Below, piece after piece: positions 1-6,941 of a stretch of DNA of 14,966 nucleotides. The notes below the pieces were generated by a model. The model had not been told where the DNA came from. It did no database searches and was given only the letters and a program-made list of their open reading frames with translations. Position numbers and translations under genes: made by a program. The stretch is taken from the NCBI GenBank assembly GCA_046538375.1, contig JBKHJA010000065.1, positions 1 through 14,966 of the forward strand. The letters are read 5' to 3'. How positions within the stretch are numbered: the first letter of the stretch is position 1; every line of letters begins with the position of its first letter. Origin of the DNA: JBKHJA01 sp046538375. Lineage in GTDB: Bacteria > Acidobacteriota > Aminicenantia > Aminicenantales > Aminicenantaceae.

Positions 1-70
1 GAATTTGTTCAAAATTCCCTCTCTCCCATTTTTGGGATAATAGATAGGAATTATGTAATAGGTATTGTGT

Positions 71-104
71 CACCAATTTTTATCACCAATTTTTACCAAT
101 TTTT
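71..104. repeat. Short tandem CCAATTTTT repeat
   Basis: Three near-identical copies of (CA)CCAATTTTT lie at 71-81, 84-94 and 95-104, in the AT-rich stretch downstream of the minus-strand VWA gene. The first 163 bases hold no convincing gene on either strand. I see no hairpin followed by a T-run that would end the VWA transcript here. The repeat could be a relic of a repetitive element or simple slippage. Confidence 0.5.
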
Positions 105-163
105 CAGTTTCAGAGAAAAAACATGTGAGTGAGTCAACGGTCAGCAGCTTTTTTAACAGTTTT

Positions 164-1447
164 TTATCGTTTGAATACTTTTTCTTGGCCTTCTTTTAAG
201 GAAAACTCTATTTTCTTTCCATCAATCTCGATCATATAGTCGCCAGGAGGGAGGGGCATCCAATTCGCCGTTGCATCCAGAGATGTTATTTTTTTCCCAC
301 TTTTATCATACACATTGTGACCGCTGAAGCTGGCTGATTTGACCTTGACCACACCTGGATGAACTTCGGTGGTTTTTCCCTTCTCAATTTTCACAGTCCA
401 AGGAATCTCCTCAAACATCACATCATAGGTTCCCGGCAAAATGGTCAGGGTGTCATCGGTCCGGCTGACCCACCCGAATTCTTTCCCAGTCTCACTTTCC
501 ACAACCTTATGTCCGTTAAGGGTTGCATTCTCCATATGAAGCCATCCGGGTTCCAAAACGGTGGTTTCTCCAGGTTTGACTTCAACGCTTTTCCATGCGG
601 AGTTTCCGATTTCTACATTATAGATTCCAGAGGGGAGTTCAATCGTATCCTGGATTTTGCTGATCCCTCCAACTTCTTCTCCAGTCTCCGCCTCAATCAC
701 TTTATGGCCCTGAAGTTCGGGGCCTTTGATACTCAGCCACCCGGGTCCTTCCTCTTTTTCCACTTCGATCACCTCTGCTTCCACGGCTTTTTTCAACATT
801 TTGATCAGCTCATCGGTGCTTGAAGCGGAAAAATATTGGCCACCGGTGACTTCGGATATGCATTCCAACTGCTGCTTTGTGGCAGAATCCACTCCAAATC
901 CCACTGTATGAACGATAAGATCCACCTCTCCTTTTTCTTTCAATTCCTTGGCTGTCACACAAGGGTCCCCTTCGCAGGTTTCTTTTCCATCACTGATAAG
1001 GATGATGGTGTTTTGGCTTTCTTTATCCACTGCAAAATCTTTGATCGCCAGATTCAGGACATAAGTGATCGGGGTATAGCCTTGGGCCTTCAGTGTTTCA
1101 AGGGAAGAGCCGATTTTTTCCCGATTTGTTTCCAGCTTTCCAAAATCAACCAGCAGTTGAGTGTCTTCGCAGTCTTTTTCCTCTCTCGGAGACTGATGGC
1201 CGTAGGCTCGAAATGCAATCTCCATGTCATCGGGTAAGTTCTGAATGAGTTCTTTCACCGCCTTTTTTGCGGCTGCTATTTTGAGTTCCCCGCTGGATAA
1301 TTGAGCGTTCATACTTCCTGAAGCATCCAGAATGAGTTCGATGGTCTTCGAATTATCTTCAGCTTTTAGGTTTTTGACAGGGAAAATGAAGGTAAAAGCC
1401 ACAGCAAAGAGAATACCGAGGATGAGTGAAAATTTTATCTCCTTCAT
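164..1447 (-). CDS. Secreted VWA-domain protein with three C-terminal repeats
   Basis: This 427-aa protein starts with a signal peptide: Lys residues at 2 and 5, a hydrophobic core at about 6-22, and a likely cleavage near KAE (28-30). A von Willebrand factor A domain follows at about 35-225. Its metal-ion-dependent adhesion site is complete: DASGS at 41-45, Thr125 in GYTPIT, and Asp153 in ISDGKE. From residue 235 the protein consists of three tandem repeats of about 64 residues (235-299, 300-363, 364-427). Each has a PG start, a GHKV or GHNV motif, an LPxGxY motif and a G-x-T/E strand near its end. VWA domains bind protein ligands through a divalent metal, so an envelope adhesion or scaffold role is likely; the ligand is unknown. 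The start is set by TAAGGAGGT at 1452-1460 (minus strand), four bases before ATG. The gene is alone on its strand here. Homologues are often annotated only as VWA domain protein. Confidence 0.9.
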   Translation of the reverse strand: MKEIKFSLILGILFAVAFTFIFPVKNLKAEDNSKTIELILDASGSMNAQLSSGELKIAAAKKAVKELIQNLPDDMEIAFRAYGHQSPREEKDCEDTQLLVDFGKLETNREKIGSSLETLKAQGYTPITYVLNLAIKDFAVDKESQNTIILISDGKETCEGDPCVTAKELKEKGEVDLIVHTVGFGVDSATKQQLECISEVTGGQYFSASSTDELIKMLKKAVEAEVIEVEKEEGPGWLSIKGPELQGHKVIEAETGEEVGGISKIQDTIELPSGIYNVEIGNSAWKSVEVKPGETTVLEPGWLHMENATLNGHKVVESETGKEFGWVSRTDDTLTILPGTYDVMFEEIPWTVKIEKGKTTEVHPGVVKVKSASFSGHNVYDKSGKKITSLDATANWMPLPPGDYMIEIDGKKIEFSLKEGQEKVFKR

Positions 1448-1535
1448 TCAGACCTCCTTATCGAGGTTTTCTATAACCCTTAATCCAAAGTCAAGGTAGG
1501 AAATATTTTAACTATTATCAACACGAAAAATCAAC

Positions 1536-1756
1536 TCAAAAAGGTTCGTCACAGCAATTCCGCAAGAAACGATTGCCCTTGTCTTGCTCCAAAGCATTAA
1601 GGCTGCCCATACGAGTAAGCAGCATGATAAAGGCACTGGAAAATATAGTAGAGGTCTTGATGGATGGCTGGATCCGGGTGTCTGAAACCTCAGAGACAAG
1701 TCCACTAAATTGATAAACCTTTTCCACATACCGGAGAAAATGTCTTAGAATCAACC
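1536..1756 (-). pseudogene. Probable transposase N-terminal remnant
   Basis: The minus strand encodes about 70 residues resembling the N-terminal, pre-catalytic region of DDE-type transposases. The pattern is an aromatic/Gly/Val segment, then DTRIQPSIKTSTIF, a hydrophobic stretch, and LLTRMGSLNALEQ at about 1600. The frame stops at 1536. A short stretch in another frame carries on to about 1508, which suggests a frameshift in a decaying gene. No DDE catalytic domain is present. The upstream boundary is approximate, because from about 1759 the opposite strand looks like a different gene fragment. The family assignment comes from remembered sequence style and is tentative. Confidence 0.42.
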
Positions 1757-1872
1757 GCGAAGAATGCGGCATCGACCTCAAAGAACTTTTTCAAGAGCTT
1801 AAAAAACTTGGACCCATGGCCTTGATTGAAGTCTATGAAGATGAAGAAACAGTAAAAATCTGGCTGGAATAG
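1747..1872 (+). pseudogene. 3' fragment of a SHOCT-like/YvlB-type small protein
   Basis: The plus strand is open from 1717 to a TAG at 1870-1872. From about 1759 it reads as convincing protein: ECGIDLKELFQELKKLGP followed by an acidic end closing with VKIWLE. This resembles the C-terminal end of the SHOCT-like domain found next to or within YvlB/DUF4097-type proteins (GIDL..L....G.L..V.DE...V.I.VE); that match is from memory. No start codon or ribosome binding site suits an intact gene, and the 5' side abuts the transposase remnant. I read it as the tail of a gene cut off by an insertion. A strong terminator follows 32 bases after the stop, which supports a formerly real gene. Confidence 0.45.
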
Positions 1873-1903
1873 AGAAAAAAGCCTCTCCTCACAGATCCTT
1901 CAC

Positions 1904-1941
1904 AAGGGAAATGGAAATCTTTTCCATTTCCCTTTTTTTTT
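1904..1941 (+). terminator. Strong rho-independent terminator
   Basis: A perfect 14-bp stem pairs AAGGGAAATGGAAA (1904-1917) with TTTCCATTTCCCTT (1921-1934). The loop is three bases and the T-run continues to 1941. It lies just after the truncated plus-strand fragment ending at 1872 and before the next promoter, so it insulates the operon downstream. Confidence 0.88.
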
Positions 1942-1969
1942 AACTTTTCCAGTTTATAACCTCCTTTTA

Positions 1970-1999
1970 TTGACAAAATTCGGCAGGGTCGAATAATAT
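1970..1999 (+). promoter_or_regulatory. Sigma70-like promoter for the HD/aconitase operon
   Basis: TTGACA (1970-1975) is a perfect -35 hexamer. TAATAT (1994-1999) is a good -10 with an 18-bp spacer. Transcription would start near 2006, giving a 5' leader of about 60 bases before the HD gene. It is the only strong promoter I see ahead of the seven co-directional genes ending at 7431. Confidence 0.7.
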
Positions 2000-2065
2000 T
2001 AAAGCGAGCGGAAAACAGAATGGCCGGCGTAATGAAAACGATGGATGTACAGAAAGAGAGGTATG

Positions 2066-2599
2066 ATGAAAGAGAAAATTTTATCCCTGATCCCTGAGTT
2101 TCAATTCATCCAGGACCTCAAACTTCGGGAGAAAACTCTCACTGTCTGGTTAGAGGCTGTAAAAAAGGGAGGATGGAAGGTTGAAGAGCTGAAGGAGATG
2201 CCTTTCACTCTTTTGATCGAGAACACTTCGGTGAATCTCATCGATCACACCAGGGCAGTGACCCTGTGCGGTTTGAGAATTTCTGAAGTTATGAGGGAAG
2301 AGTATGGAGATAAGATATCTTTGAATCAAGATCATCTCCTCTCCGGAGCCCTGCTTCATGATGTGGGTAAGCTTTTTGAATACAGAAAAGAAGGCGGCAG
2401 TTTTGTCAAGAGCGAGGAAGGCAAGCTTCTCCGGCATCCCATTTCTGGCGCTGCCTTTGCTTTTCAGTTTGATCTCCCGCCAGAAGTCATCCACATCATT
2501 GCCACTCATTCCAAAGAGGGAGATGGAGCAAGGAGGACTGTGGAAGCGGTGATCATCAATCATGCGGACTTTGTGAATTTTGATGCTTTAAAAATCTAA
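2066..2599 (+). CDS. HD-domain phosphohydrolase-like protein
   Basis: This is a small standalone HD-superfamily protein. Numbered from an alternative upstream ATG at 2045, the metal ligands appear in order: His68 (NLIDHT), His105-Asp106 (LLHDVGKL), His131 (RHPISG), His155 (THSKEG) and Asp175 (HADFV). Such domains are metal-dependent phosphohydrolases acting on nucleotides, cyclic dinucleotides or RNA; the substrate cannot be read from the sequence. The residues before the domain (about 10-60) are helical and charged, with no membrane segment. I chose ATG 2066 because GAGAGG at 2056-2061 sits four bases upstream; ATG 2045 lacks a clear site and would add seven residues. It is the first gene after the promoter at 1970, and a TTG-started LeuC-like gene begins 21 bases after its stop, so it probably shares that transcript. 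Confidence 0.85.
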   Translation: MKEKILSLIPEFQFIQDLKLREKTLTVWLEAVKKGGWKVEELKEMPFTLLIENTSVNLIDHTRAVTLCGLRISEVMREEYGDKISLNQDHLLSGALLHDVGKLFEYRKEGGSFVKSEEGKLLRHPISGAAFAFQFDLPPEVIHIIATHSKEGDGARRTVEAVIINHADFVNFDALKI

Positions 2600-2620
2600 A
2601 AGATTTCAGGGAGGTATTTT

Positions 2621-3874
2621 TTGGGGAAGACATTATCAGAAAAGATTTTAGGTAAAAAGGCGGAAAGGGACATCTGCGCAGGAGAAATAGTGACAGTCTC
2701 TCCTGATTATATTCTCTCCCACGACAATTCAGCAGCCATCATCAAAGAGTTCAACAAGCTTGGCCTTGACCGGGTCAAATCCCCGCGGAAGATTGTCATC
2801 ATCTTAGACCATGTGGCTCCTCCGTCTTCTGAAAAGTATGCCCAGAATCATAAAACCATCAGACAGTTCGTCGCTCAGCAAAAAATCCAGAATTTTTATG
2901 ATATTGCTTCTGGAATCTGCCACCAGGTATTTTCAGAAGAAGGATTCGCCTTGCCCGGAAAACTGGTCCTGGGAGCAGACTCACACACCACCACTTACGG
3001 GGCTTACGGAGCTTTTGCCGCCGGTATAGGGCGTTCTGAAGTGGCCAGTCTTTGGGCCACCGATGAAATTTGGCTTAAAGTGCCGGAGACCATAAGAGTA
3101 GTAATAGAAGGGAAAATGCCGCCCGGTGTTTATGCCAAGGATGTGATCCTGAAGATCATAGGTGAACAAGGGGCAGACAGAGCCACCTACAAGGCTTTGG
3201 AGTTTGCGGGCAGGGCTGCTGCAGATTTAAGTACGGCGTCACGGATGGTGCTGGCCAACATGGGAGCTGAGATGGGGGCAAAAAATGCCTACTTCCAGCC
3301 TGATGAAAAGACAATCAAGGCTGTGGAGGGGAGGGCGAAGGATGAATTTGAACCGGTGGCTTCCGATTCGGATGCCCGGTATGAGGATGTGCTCAGATAC
3401 AATATTTCGGAATTCCAGCCTCAGGTGGCCTGCCCTCATACAGTGGACAATGTCAAGAAAGTAACAGAAGTGGAAGGGACAAGATTTGACCAGGCCGTGA
3501 TCGGCACCTGCACCAACGGGCGATGGGAAGACCTGGAGGTGGCCTCGCGGATTTTAAAAGGGAAGAAAATCCATCCCCAGATAAGAGTGCTGATCATTCC
3601 TGCTTCCAGAAGAGAATACCTGCAGGCTTTAAAAAGCGGCATTCTGGAAATTCTTTCTGAAGCAGGGTGTGTGATACTGAATCCCGGCTGTGGACCCTGT
3701 CTGGGAGCCCATCAGGGGGTTCTGGCACCAGGAGAGGTGGCGTTGAGCACGGCCAACCGGAATTTCCGGGGAAGGATGGGGAGCCGAGAATCTGAGATCT
3801 ATCTGGGCTCGCCAGCCACGGTGGCTGCCTCTTCGCTGGAAGGGAAAATCGTTGATCCAAGGAAGTTTCTATGA
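2621..3874 (+). CDS. leuC: Aconitase-superfamily large subunit, pair 1 (LeuC/homoaconitase-like)
   Basis: This 417-aa protein has the length of LeuC/AksD-type large subunits of 3-isopropylmalate dehydratase or homoaconitase. These enzymes use a [4Fe-4S] cluster to move a hydroxyl group between carbons by dehydration and rehydration. The three cluster cysteines are Cys297 (GTCTNGR), Cys357 and Cys360 (NPGCGPC). The active-site residues I can align to mitochondrial aconitase are present: Asp63-His64, His101 in GICHQV, Asp120-Ser121-His122 in GADSHTT, and Arg380/Arg385 in NRNFRGR. Translation starts at TTG, supported by AGGGAGGT at 2608-2615. The stop overlaps the next start as ATGA, as expected for subunits made together. 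The symbol is a family label only. No leuA or leuB is in the window, so the substrate could be isopropylmalate, homocitrate, a methylated malate or another compound. Confidence 0.88.
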   Translation: MGKTLSEKILGKKAERDICAGEIVTVSPDYILSHDNSAAIIKEFNKLGLDRVKSPRKIVIILDHVAPPSSEKYAQNHKTIRQFVAQQKIQNFYDIASGICHQVFSEEGFALPGKLVLGADSHTTTYGAYGAFAAGIGRSEVASLWATDEIWLKVPETIRVVIEGKMPPGVYAKDVILKIIGEQGADRATYKALEFAGRAAADLSTASRMVLANMGAEMGAKNAYFQPDEKTIKAVEGRAKDEFEPVASDSDARYEDVLRYNISEFQPQVACPHTVDNVKKVTEVEGTRFDQAVIGTCTNGRWEDLEVASRILKGKKIHPQIRVLIIPASRREYLQALKSGILEILSEAGCVILNPGCGPCLGAHQGVLAPGEVALSTANRNFRGRMGSRESEIYLGSPATVAASSLEGKIVDPRKFL

Positions 3875-4359
3875 AAAAAGGAAGAGTTTGGAAATACGGA
3901 GATAATATCAACACCGATGTCATTTTTCCGGGAAAATACACCTATTCCATCCTGGAGCCGGAAGAAATGGCCAAACATGCCCTGGAGGATCTGGACCCTG
4001 ATTTTGCCCGTAAGGTCAAGCCCCATGATGTGGTGGTGGCGGGCTCGAACTTCGGCTGCGGCAGTTCAAGAGAACAGGCAGCGACCTGCCTGAAATATGC
4101 CGGTGTTCAAGCGGTGATCGCTAAATCTTTTGCCCGCATTTTCTTCCGGAATGCCATAAACCAGGGATTACCGGCGGTGCAGTCTGTGGAGGCGGCAGAA
4201 AGAATCCAGCAGGGGGAAGAGGTGGAAATAGATTTTTCCCGCGGCGAGATTAAAACCCAGAAAGAAGTTTTCTCCTTTCCCCCCTTGCCCGAATCTGTGT
4301 TGAGGATACTGGAGGCAGGAGGGCTCATCCCTTACACCAAGAGAAAACTCCAGAAGTAA
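3871..4359 (+). CDS. leuD: Aconitase-superfamily small subunit, pair 1 (LeuD-like)
   Basis: This 162-aa protein is the swivel-domain partner of the preceding large subunit, at the compact length of archaeal-type LeuD. The N-terminus has the usual NTD motif (14-16), followed by a specificity loop reading GKYTYS (21-26). Isopropylmalate and homoaconitate enzymes usually have YLxY or YLRT here, so the loop does not settle the substrate. The active-site signature SNFGCGSSREQA (59-70) is complete and carries the Ser-Ser-Arg corresponding to aconitase 642-644. RNAIN (93-97) is the usual conserved helix. The ATG overlaps the large-subunit stop by four bases, and AAGGAAG just upstream serves as ribosome binding site. 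A 95-base gap with a hairpin separates it from the second pair. Confidence 0.87.
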   Translation: MKKGRVWKYGDNINTDVIFPGKYTYSILEPEEMAKHALEDLDPDFARKVKPHDVVVAGSNFGCGSSREQAATCLKYAGVQAVIAKSFARIFFRNAINQGLPAVQSVEAAERIQQGEEVEIDFSRGEIKTQKEVFSFPPLPESVLRILEAGGLIPYTKRKLQK

Positions 4360-4383
4360 GAGAGGGAAGAAGGGCAAAAGAAT

Positions 4384-4438
4384 ATCTCGGGGAGAAGTCC
4401 TTCCGCCCGCCGTAGGCTGCGGCGGTGGTTTTCGAGAT
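4384..4438 (+). other. Nested hairpin between the two hydro-lyase pairs
   Basis: An outer 6-bp arm, ATCTCG (4384-4389) with CGAGAT (4433-4438), encloses a GC-rich bulged hairpin. In it CCGCC (4403-4407) and GC (4409-4410) pair with GC (4419-4420) and GGCGG (4421-4425). Only a short TTTT follows, so a full terminator is doubtful. It may be an RNA processing or stability element, a partial attenuator, or a relic of an inserted repeat. The next ribosome binding site (4443-4448) lies just outside it. Confidence 0.4.
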
Positions 4439-4454
4439 TAAGAAAGGAAAAAAC

Positions 4455-5705
4455 ATGGGAAAGACGATTATCGAAAAAATCATCCAGAGTCACGCCCAGG
4501 ATGAGGTGCGGCCGGGAAAAATTGTGTGGATGGACCTGGATATCCGGTCGGCACGAGATTTTGGCGGGCCCAACGTGGTCAAAAATTACACCAGGGAATT
4601 CGATCAGCAGCCAGTGGCTGACAGAGAGAAGACTTTCTTTACCTTTGATCTGTGTGCTCCTGCCTGCTCCATAAGATATGCTGATAACCAGCAGGTCTGC
4701 CGTGAGTTTGCCCGCCAGCAGGAGATTAAGGTGTTTGATGTGAACAGAGGGATAGGGTCTCATGTTCTGATGGAGGAAGGCCTGGCAGGCGCCAACTCCA
4801 CAGTGGTAGGAACAGACAGTCATATGAATATCCTGGGAGCGGTGGGTTGCTTTGGACAGGGAATGGGGGATGTTGACATCACCTTTGCTTTTAAAAGCGG
4901 ACGCACCTGGTTTGAAGTTCCCGAGACTTTGAAAGTGATGATCAAAGGGAGTTATTCCTTTCCCACCACAGCCAAGGACTTGACTCTTTTCCTGCTGAAG
5001 AAACTGGGCACGGAAAAGGCAGCTTTGAAAGCCGTAGAATTTTACGGGGAGTGTTTGGAGACTCTTTCTCCTGCTGGCCGGATCACTGTTTGCAGCATGG
5101 TCACAGAGATGGCCGGGATCGTGGGCTTTATTCCTCCCCATGATGATTCCATCAAAGACCAGATCGAGGGTTTTACCAACAGGAAATTTGCGCCTTTTCA
5201 GGCGGATGGGGATGGGCATTACTCTGGGAAATTGGAAGTGGATATCAGCGGGCTGCCTCCTCAGGCAGCGGCTCCTCATTCCCCCACCAATGTTCATGAG
5301 GTCTCTGATCTCCGGGGCAAAAGAATCGACTCCGGGTTTATCGGGTCATGCACCAACGGACGGACCGAAGATATGGTGGAAGCCTCTCGAATCTTGAAAG
5401 GGAGAAAAGTGAAGGAGGGAGTGATGCTGAAGGTGGTACCTGCCACCAAACGCGTTTATAAGGAACTCTTGGAAAAAGGGGTGATTGAAGATCTTTTTCA
5501 GAGCGGAGCTATCATCAGCAGCCCGGGTTGTGGTGGCTGTGCCGAGGGACACATAGGTTTGACCGGGAGAGGAGAGGTTCAAATCAGCACCGGGAACAGA
5601 AATTTCGCTGGCAAACAGGGAAGAGGAGAAACCTATCTGGCCAGTCCAGCGGTGGTGGCTGCTTCCTGCCTGTTGGGTCATATCGCCAGTCCGGAGGATA
5701 TATAA
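4455..5705 (+). CDS. Divergent aconitase-superfamily large subunit, pair 2
   Basis: This 416-aa protein is clearly homologous to the pair 1 large subunit. The cluster cysteines are kept: Cys299 (GSCTNGR), Cys359 and Cys362 (PGCGGC). Asp121-Ser122-His123 (GTDSHMN) is also kept. Other active-site positions differ. The Asp-His pair of pair 1 (63-64) is Asp65-Leu66, in FDLCAP. The GICHQV histidine aligns with Ser102 in GIGSHV, leaving a His one residue later. The second Arg of NRNFxGR is Lys387. It therefore may handle a different substrate or reaction, and it is unlikely to be ordinary LeuC. The start is ATG 4455, with AAAGGA at 4443-4448. An upstream ATG at 4425 lies inside the hairpin and has no binding site. 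The small subunit starts one base after the stop. Substrate unknown. Confidence 0.82.
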   Translation: MGKTIIEKIIQSHAQDEVRPGKIVWMDLDIRSARDFGGPNVVKNYTREFDQQPVADREKTFFTFDLCAPACSIRYADNQQVCREFARQQEIKVFDVNRGIGSHVLMEEGLAGANSTVVGTDSHMNILGAVGCFGQGMGDVDITFAFKSGRTWFEVPETLKVMIKGSYSFPTTAKDLTLFLLKKLGTEKAALKAVEFYGECLETLSPAGRITVCSMVTEMAGIVGFIPPHDDSIKDQIEGFTNRKFAPFQADGDGHYSGKLEVDISGLPPQAAAPHSPTNVHEVSDLRGKRIDSGFIGSCTNGRTEDMVEASRILKGRKVKEGVMLKVVPATKRVYKELLEKGVIEDLFQSGAIISSPGCGGCAEGHIGLTGRGEVQISTGNRNFAGKQGRGETYLASPAVVAASCLLGHIASPEDI

Positions 5706-5706
5706 A

Positions 5707-6246
5707 GTGAAAAAAATGAAGCTTAAGGGAAGAATATGGGTTCTTTTGGATAAAAAAGGGGAGCTCATCAGGGATATTGATACTGACCAAATTTACCATA
5801 ATGCCTATCTCCATATCACCGACATTTCCCAGATGGGTCAGTATGCTCTGGGCAATCTGGAGGGATGGGAGGATTTTTCCCGTAGAGCCCAACCCGGAGA
5901 TATCTTGATGGCAGGAAGAAATTTCGGAGCGGGCTCTTCCAGACAGCAGGCTGTGGACTGCTTTGTGTCTTTAAAAATCGGGCTGATAGTGGCTCCTTCT
6001 TTCGGAGCTATTTATTACCGGAACGCCATCAATTCTGGCTTCCCTGTTTTGAGGTGTCCGGAGCTGGAAAAACTGGTGTCTGAAAAAAGAATGGAAACAG
6101 GAGACCAGGTTGAAATAAATCTTGGTGATGGTCAGGGAAAAAACATCAGCAGGGACTTCTTGTTTTCCTCAGAACCTATGAGTTCGGTTCAGCGTGATAT
6201 TTACAATGCCGGGGGGTTGTTCAGCTACGAAAAAAGCAGGGAATAA
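5707..6246 (+). CDS. Divergent aconitase-superfamily small subunit, pair 2
   Basis: This 179-aa swivel-domain protein partners the large subunit just before it. DIDTD (23-27) and the loop NAYLHITD (32-39) fall where LeuD and homoaconitase small subunits carry their specificity loop; the loop differs from pair 1. The catalytic signature reads RNFGAGSSRQQA (71-82). Ser77-Ser78-Arg79 are retained, but the usual Cys of FGCGSSRE is Ala75 and the Glu is Gln80. RNAIN (105-109) is conserved. Compared with pair 1 it has a longer N-terminus and an extra segment near 140-155. Translation probably starts at GTG 5707, nine bases after GGAGG (5693-5697), which lies inside the large-subunit gene; ATG 5716 is the alternative. 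It is followed after 14 bases by tsaB. Confidence 0.82.
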   Translation: MKKMKLKGRIWVLLDKKGELIRDIDTDQIYHNAYLHITDISQMGQYALGNLEGWEDFSRRAQPGDILMAGRNFGAGSSRQQAVDCFVSLKIGLIVAPSFGAIYYRNAINSGFPVLRCPELEKLVSEKRMETGDQVEINLGDGQGKNISRDFLFSSEPMSSVQRDIYNAGGLFSYEKSRE

Positions 6247-6260
6247 TTCTTAACTCGGAT

Positions 6261-6941
6261 ATGCTTATTCTGGCTGTTGACACCACCACTTCCGCCGGGT
6301 CGATGGCTCTGTTGAGGGACACAGATCTACTGGCTGAGCTCAATGTGAGGTCACCTTTGACTCATTCTGAGACCCTTCTCCCAGCCATCGATTTTCTTCT
6401 GCGCCACCACAGCCTGGGTATCAAAGATATGGATGGTTTCGCTCTGGCGGTGGGCCCTGGCTCTTTCACTGGAATCCGGATCGGATTGAGCACCATAAAA
6501 TCTTTCTCTTATGCCTCCAGAAAACCGGTGGCTCCAGTCTCTTCACTCAAGGCTTTGGCTTTTAAACTGCGCTTCCCCAAAAACCGGCTTATTGCTCCGG
6601 TAATCGATGCCAAGAAAGGAGAAATCTATGCCGCTCTTTTTGAGTCCAAAAGAGAGGAGCTGGCTGAGGTGATTCCGCAGGGTGTGTACACTCCTGACGG
6701 CTTCTTTTCCCGTCTTCCCTCTCATCGTGTTGTCCACTTCATCGGCAACGGAGTGGATGGTTATAAAGAAAAAATTTTTCATTATTTCAAAGATAAAGCC
6801 AGAATCCCGCGGCGGTCTTTTTATATCGGCCGTGAGATCGGGTTGTTAGGCTATGAGCTGCTGCGGCGCCGCCAGGGAAGGGATGTGCATCAGGTTGAAC
6901 CTCTCTATTTTCGGAAATCCCAGGCGGAGGAAAAGAATTAG
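6261..6941 (+). CDS. tsaB: tRNA t6A biosynthesis protein TsaB
   Basis: TsaB is the inactive ASKHA-fold partner that holds TsaD and TsaE together to make N6-threonylcarbamoyladenosine at position 37 of ANN-decoding tRNAs. At 226 aa it has the normal length. Signatures: the N-terminal phosphate-loop-like AVDTTTSAGS (5-14), the HSETLLP motif (35-41), GPGSFTGIRIG (65-75), DAKKGEIYAA (116-125), and the C-terminal EPLYFRKSQAE (213-223). The ATG at 6261 has no strong ribosome binding site, and translation may depend on coupling to the gene 14 bases upstream. The rimI coding frame begins inside or immediately after the end of this gene. TsaB next to RimI is a common bacterial pairing, which supports both assignments. 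Confidence 0.93.
   Translation: MLILAVDTTTSAGSMALLRDTDLLAELNVRSPLTHSETLLPAIDFLLRHHSLGIKDMDGFALAVGPGSFTGIRIGLSTIKSFSYASRKPVAPVSSLKALAFKLRFPKNRLIAPVIDAKKGEIYAALFESKREELAEVIPQGVYTPDGFFSRLPSHRVVHFIGNGVDGYKEKIFHYFKDKARIPRRSFYIGREIGLLGYELLRRRQGRDVHQVEPLYFRKSQAEEKN

Noticed and set aside
1470..1500. A promoter for the VWA gene (TTGACT and TATAGA on the minus strand)
   Set aside because: The spacer is about 13 bases, too short for a normal sigma70 promoter.
4332..5297. A 321-codon open frame on the minus strand
   Set aside because: It lies wholly antisense to the second large subunit, which has clear family motifs on the plus strand. The minus product shows no recognisable domain.
2621..6246. A classical leucine biosynthesis operon
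   Set aside because: No leuA or leuB is present, there are two pairs, and the second has altered active-site residues. Only the protein family is supported.
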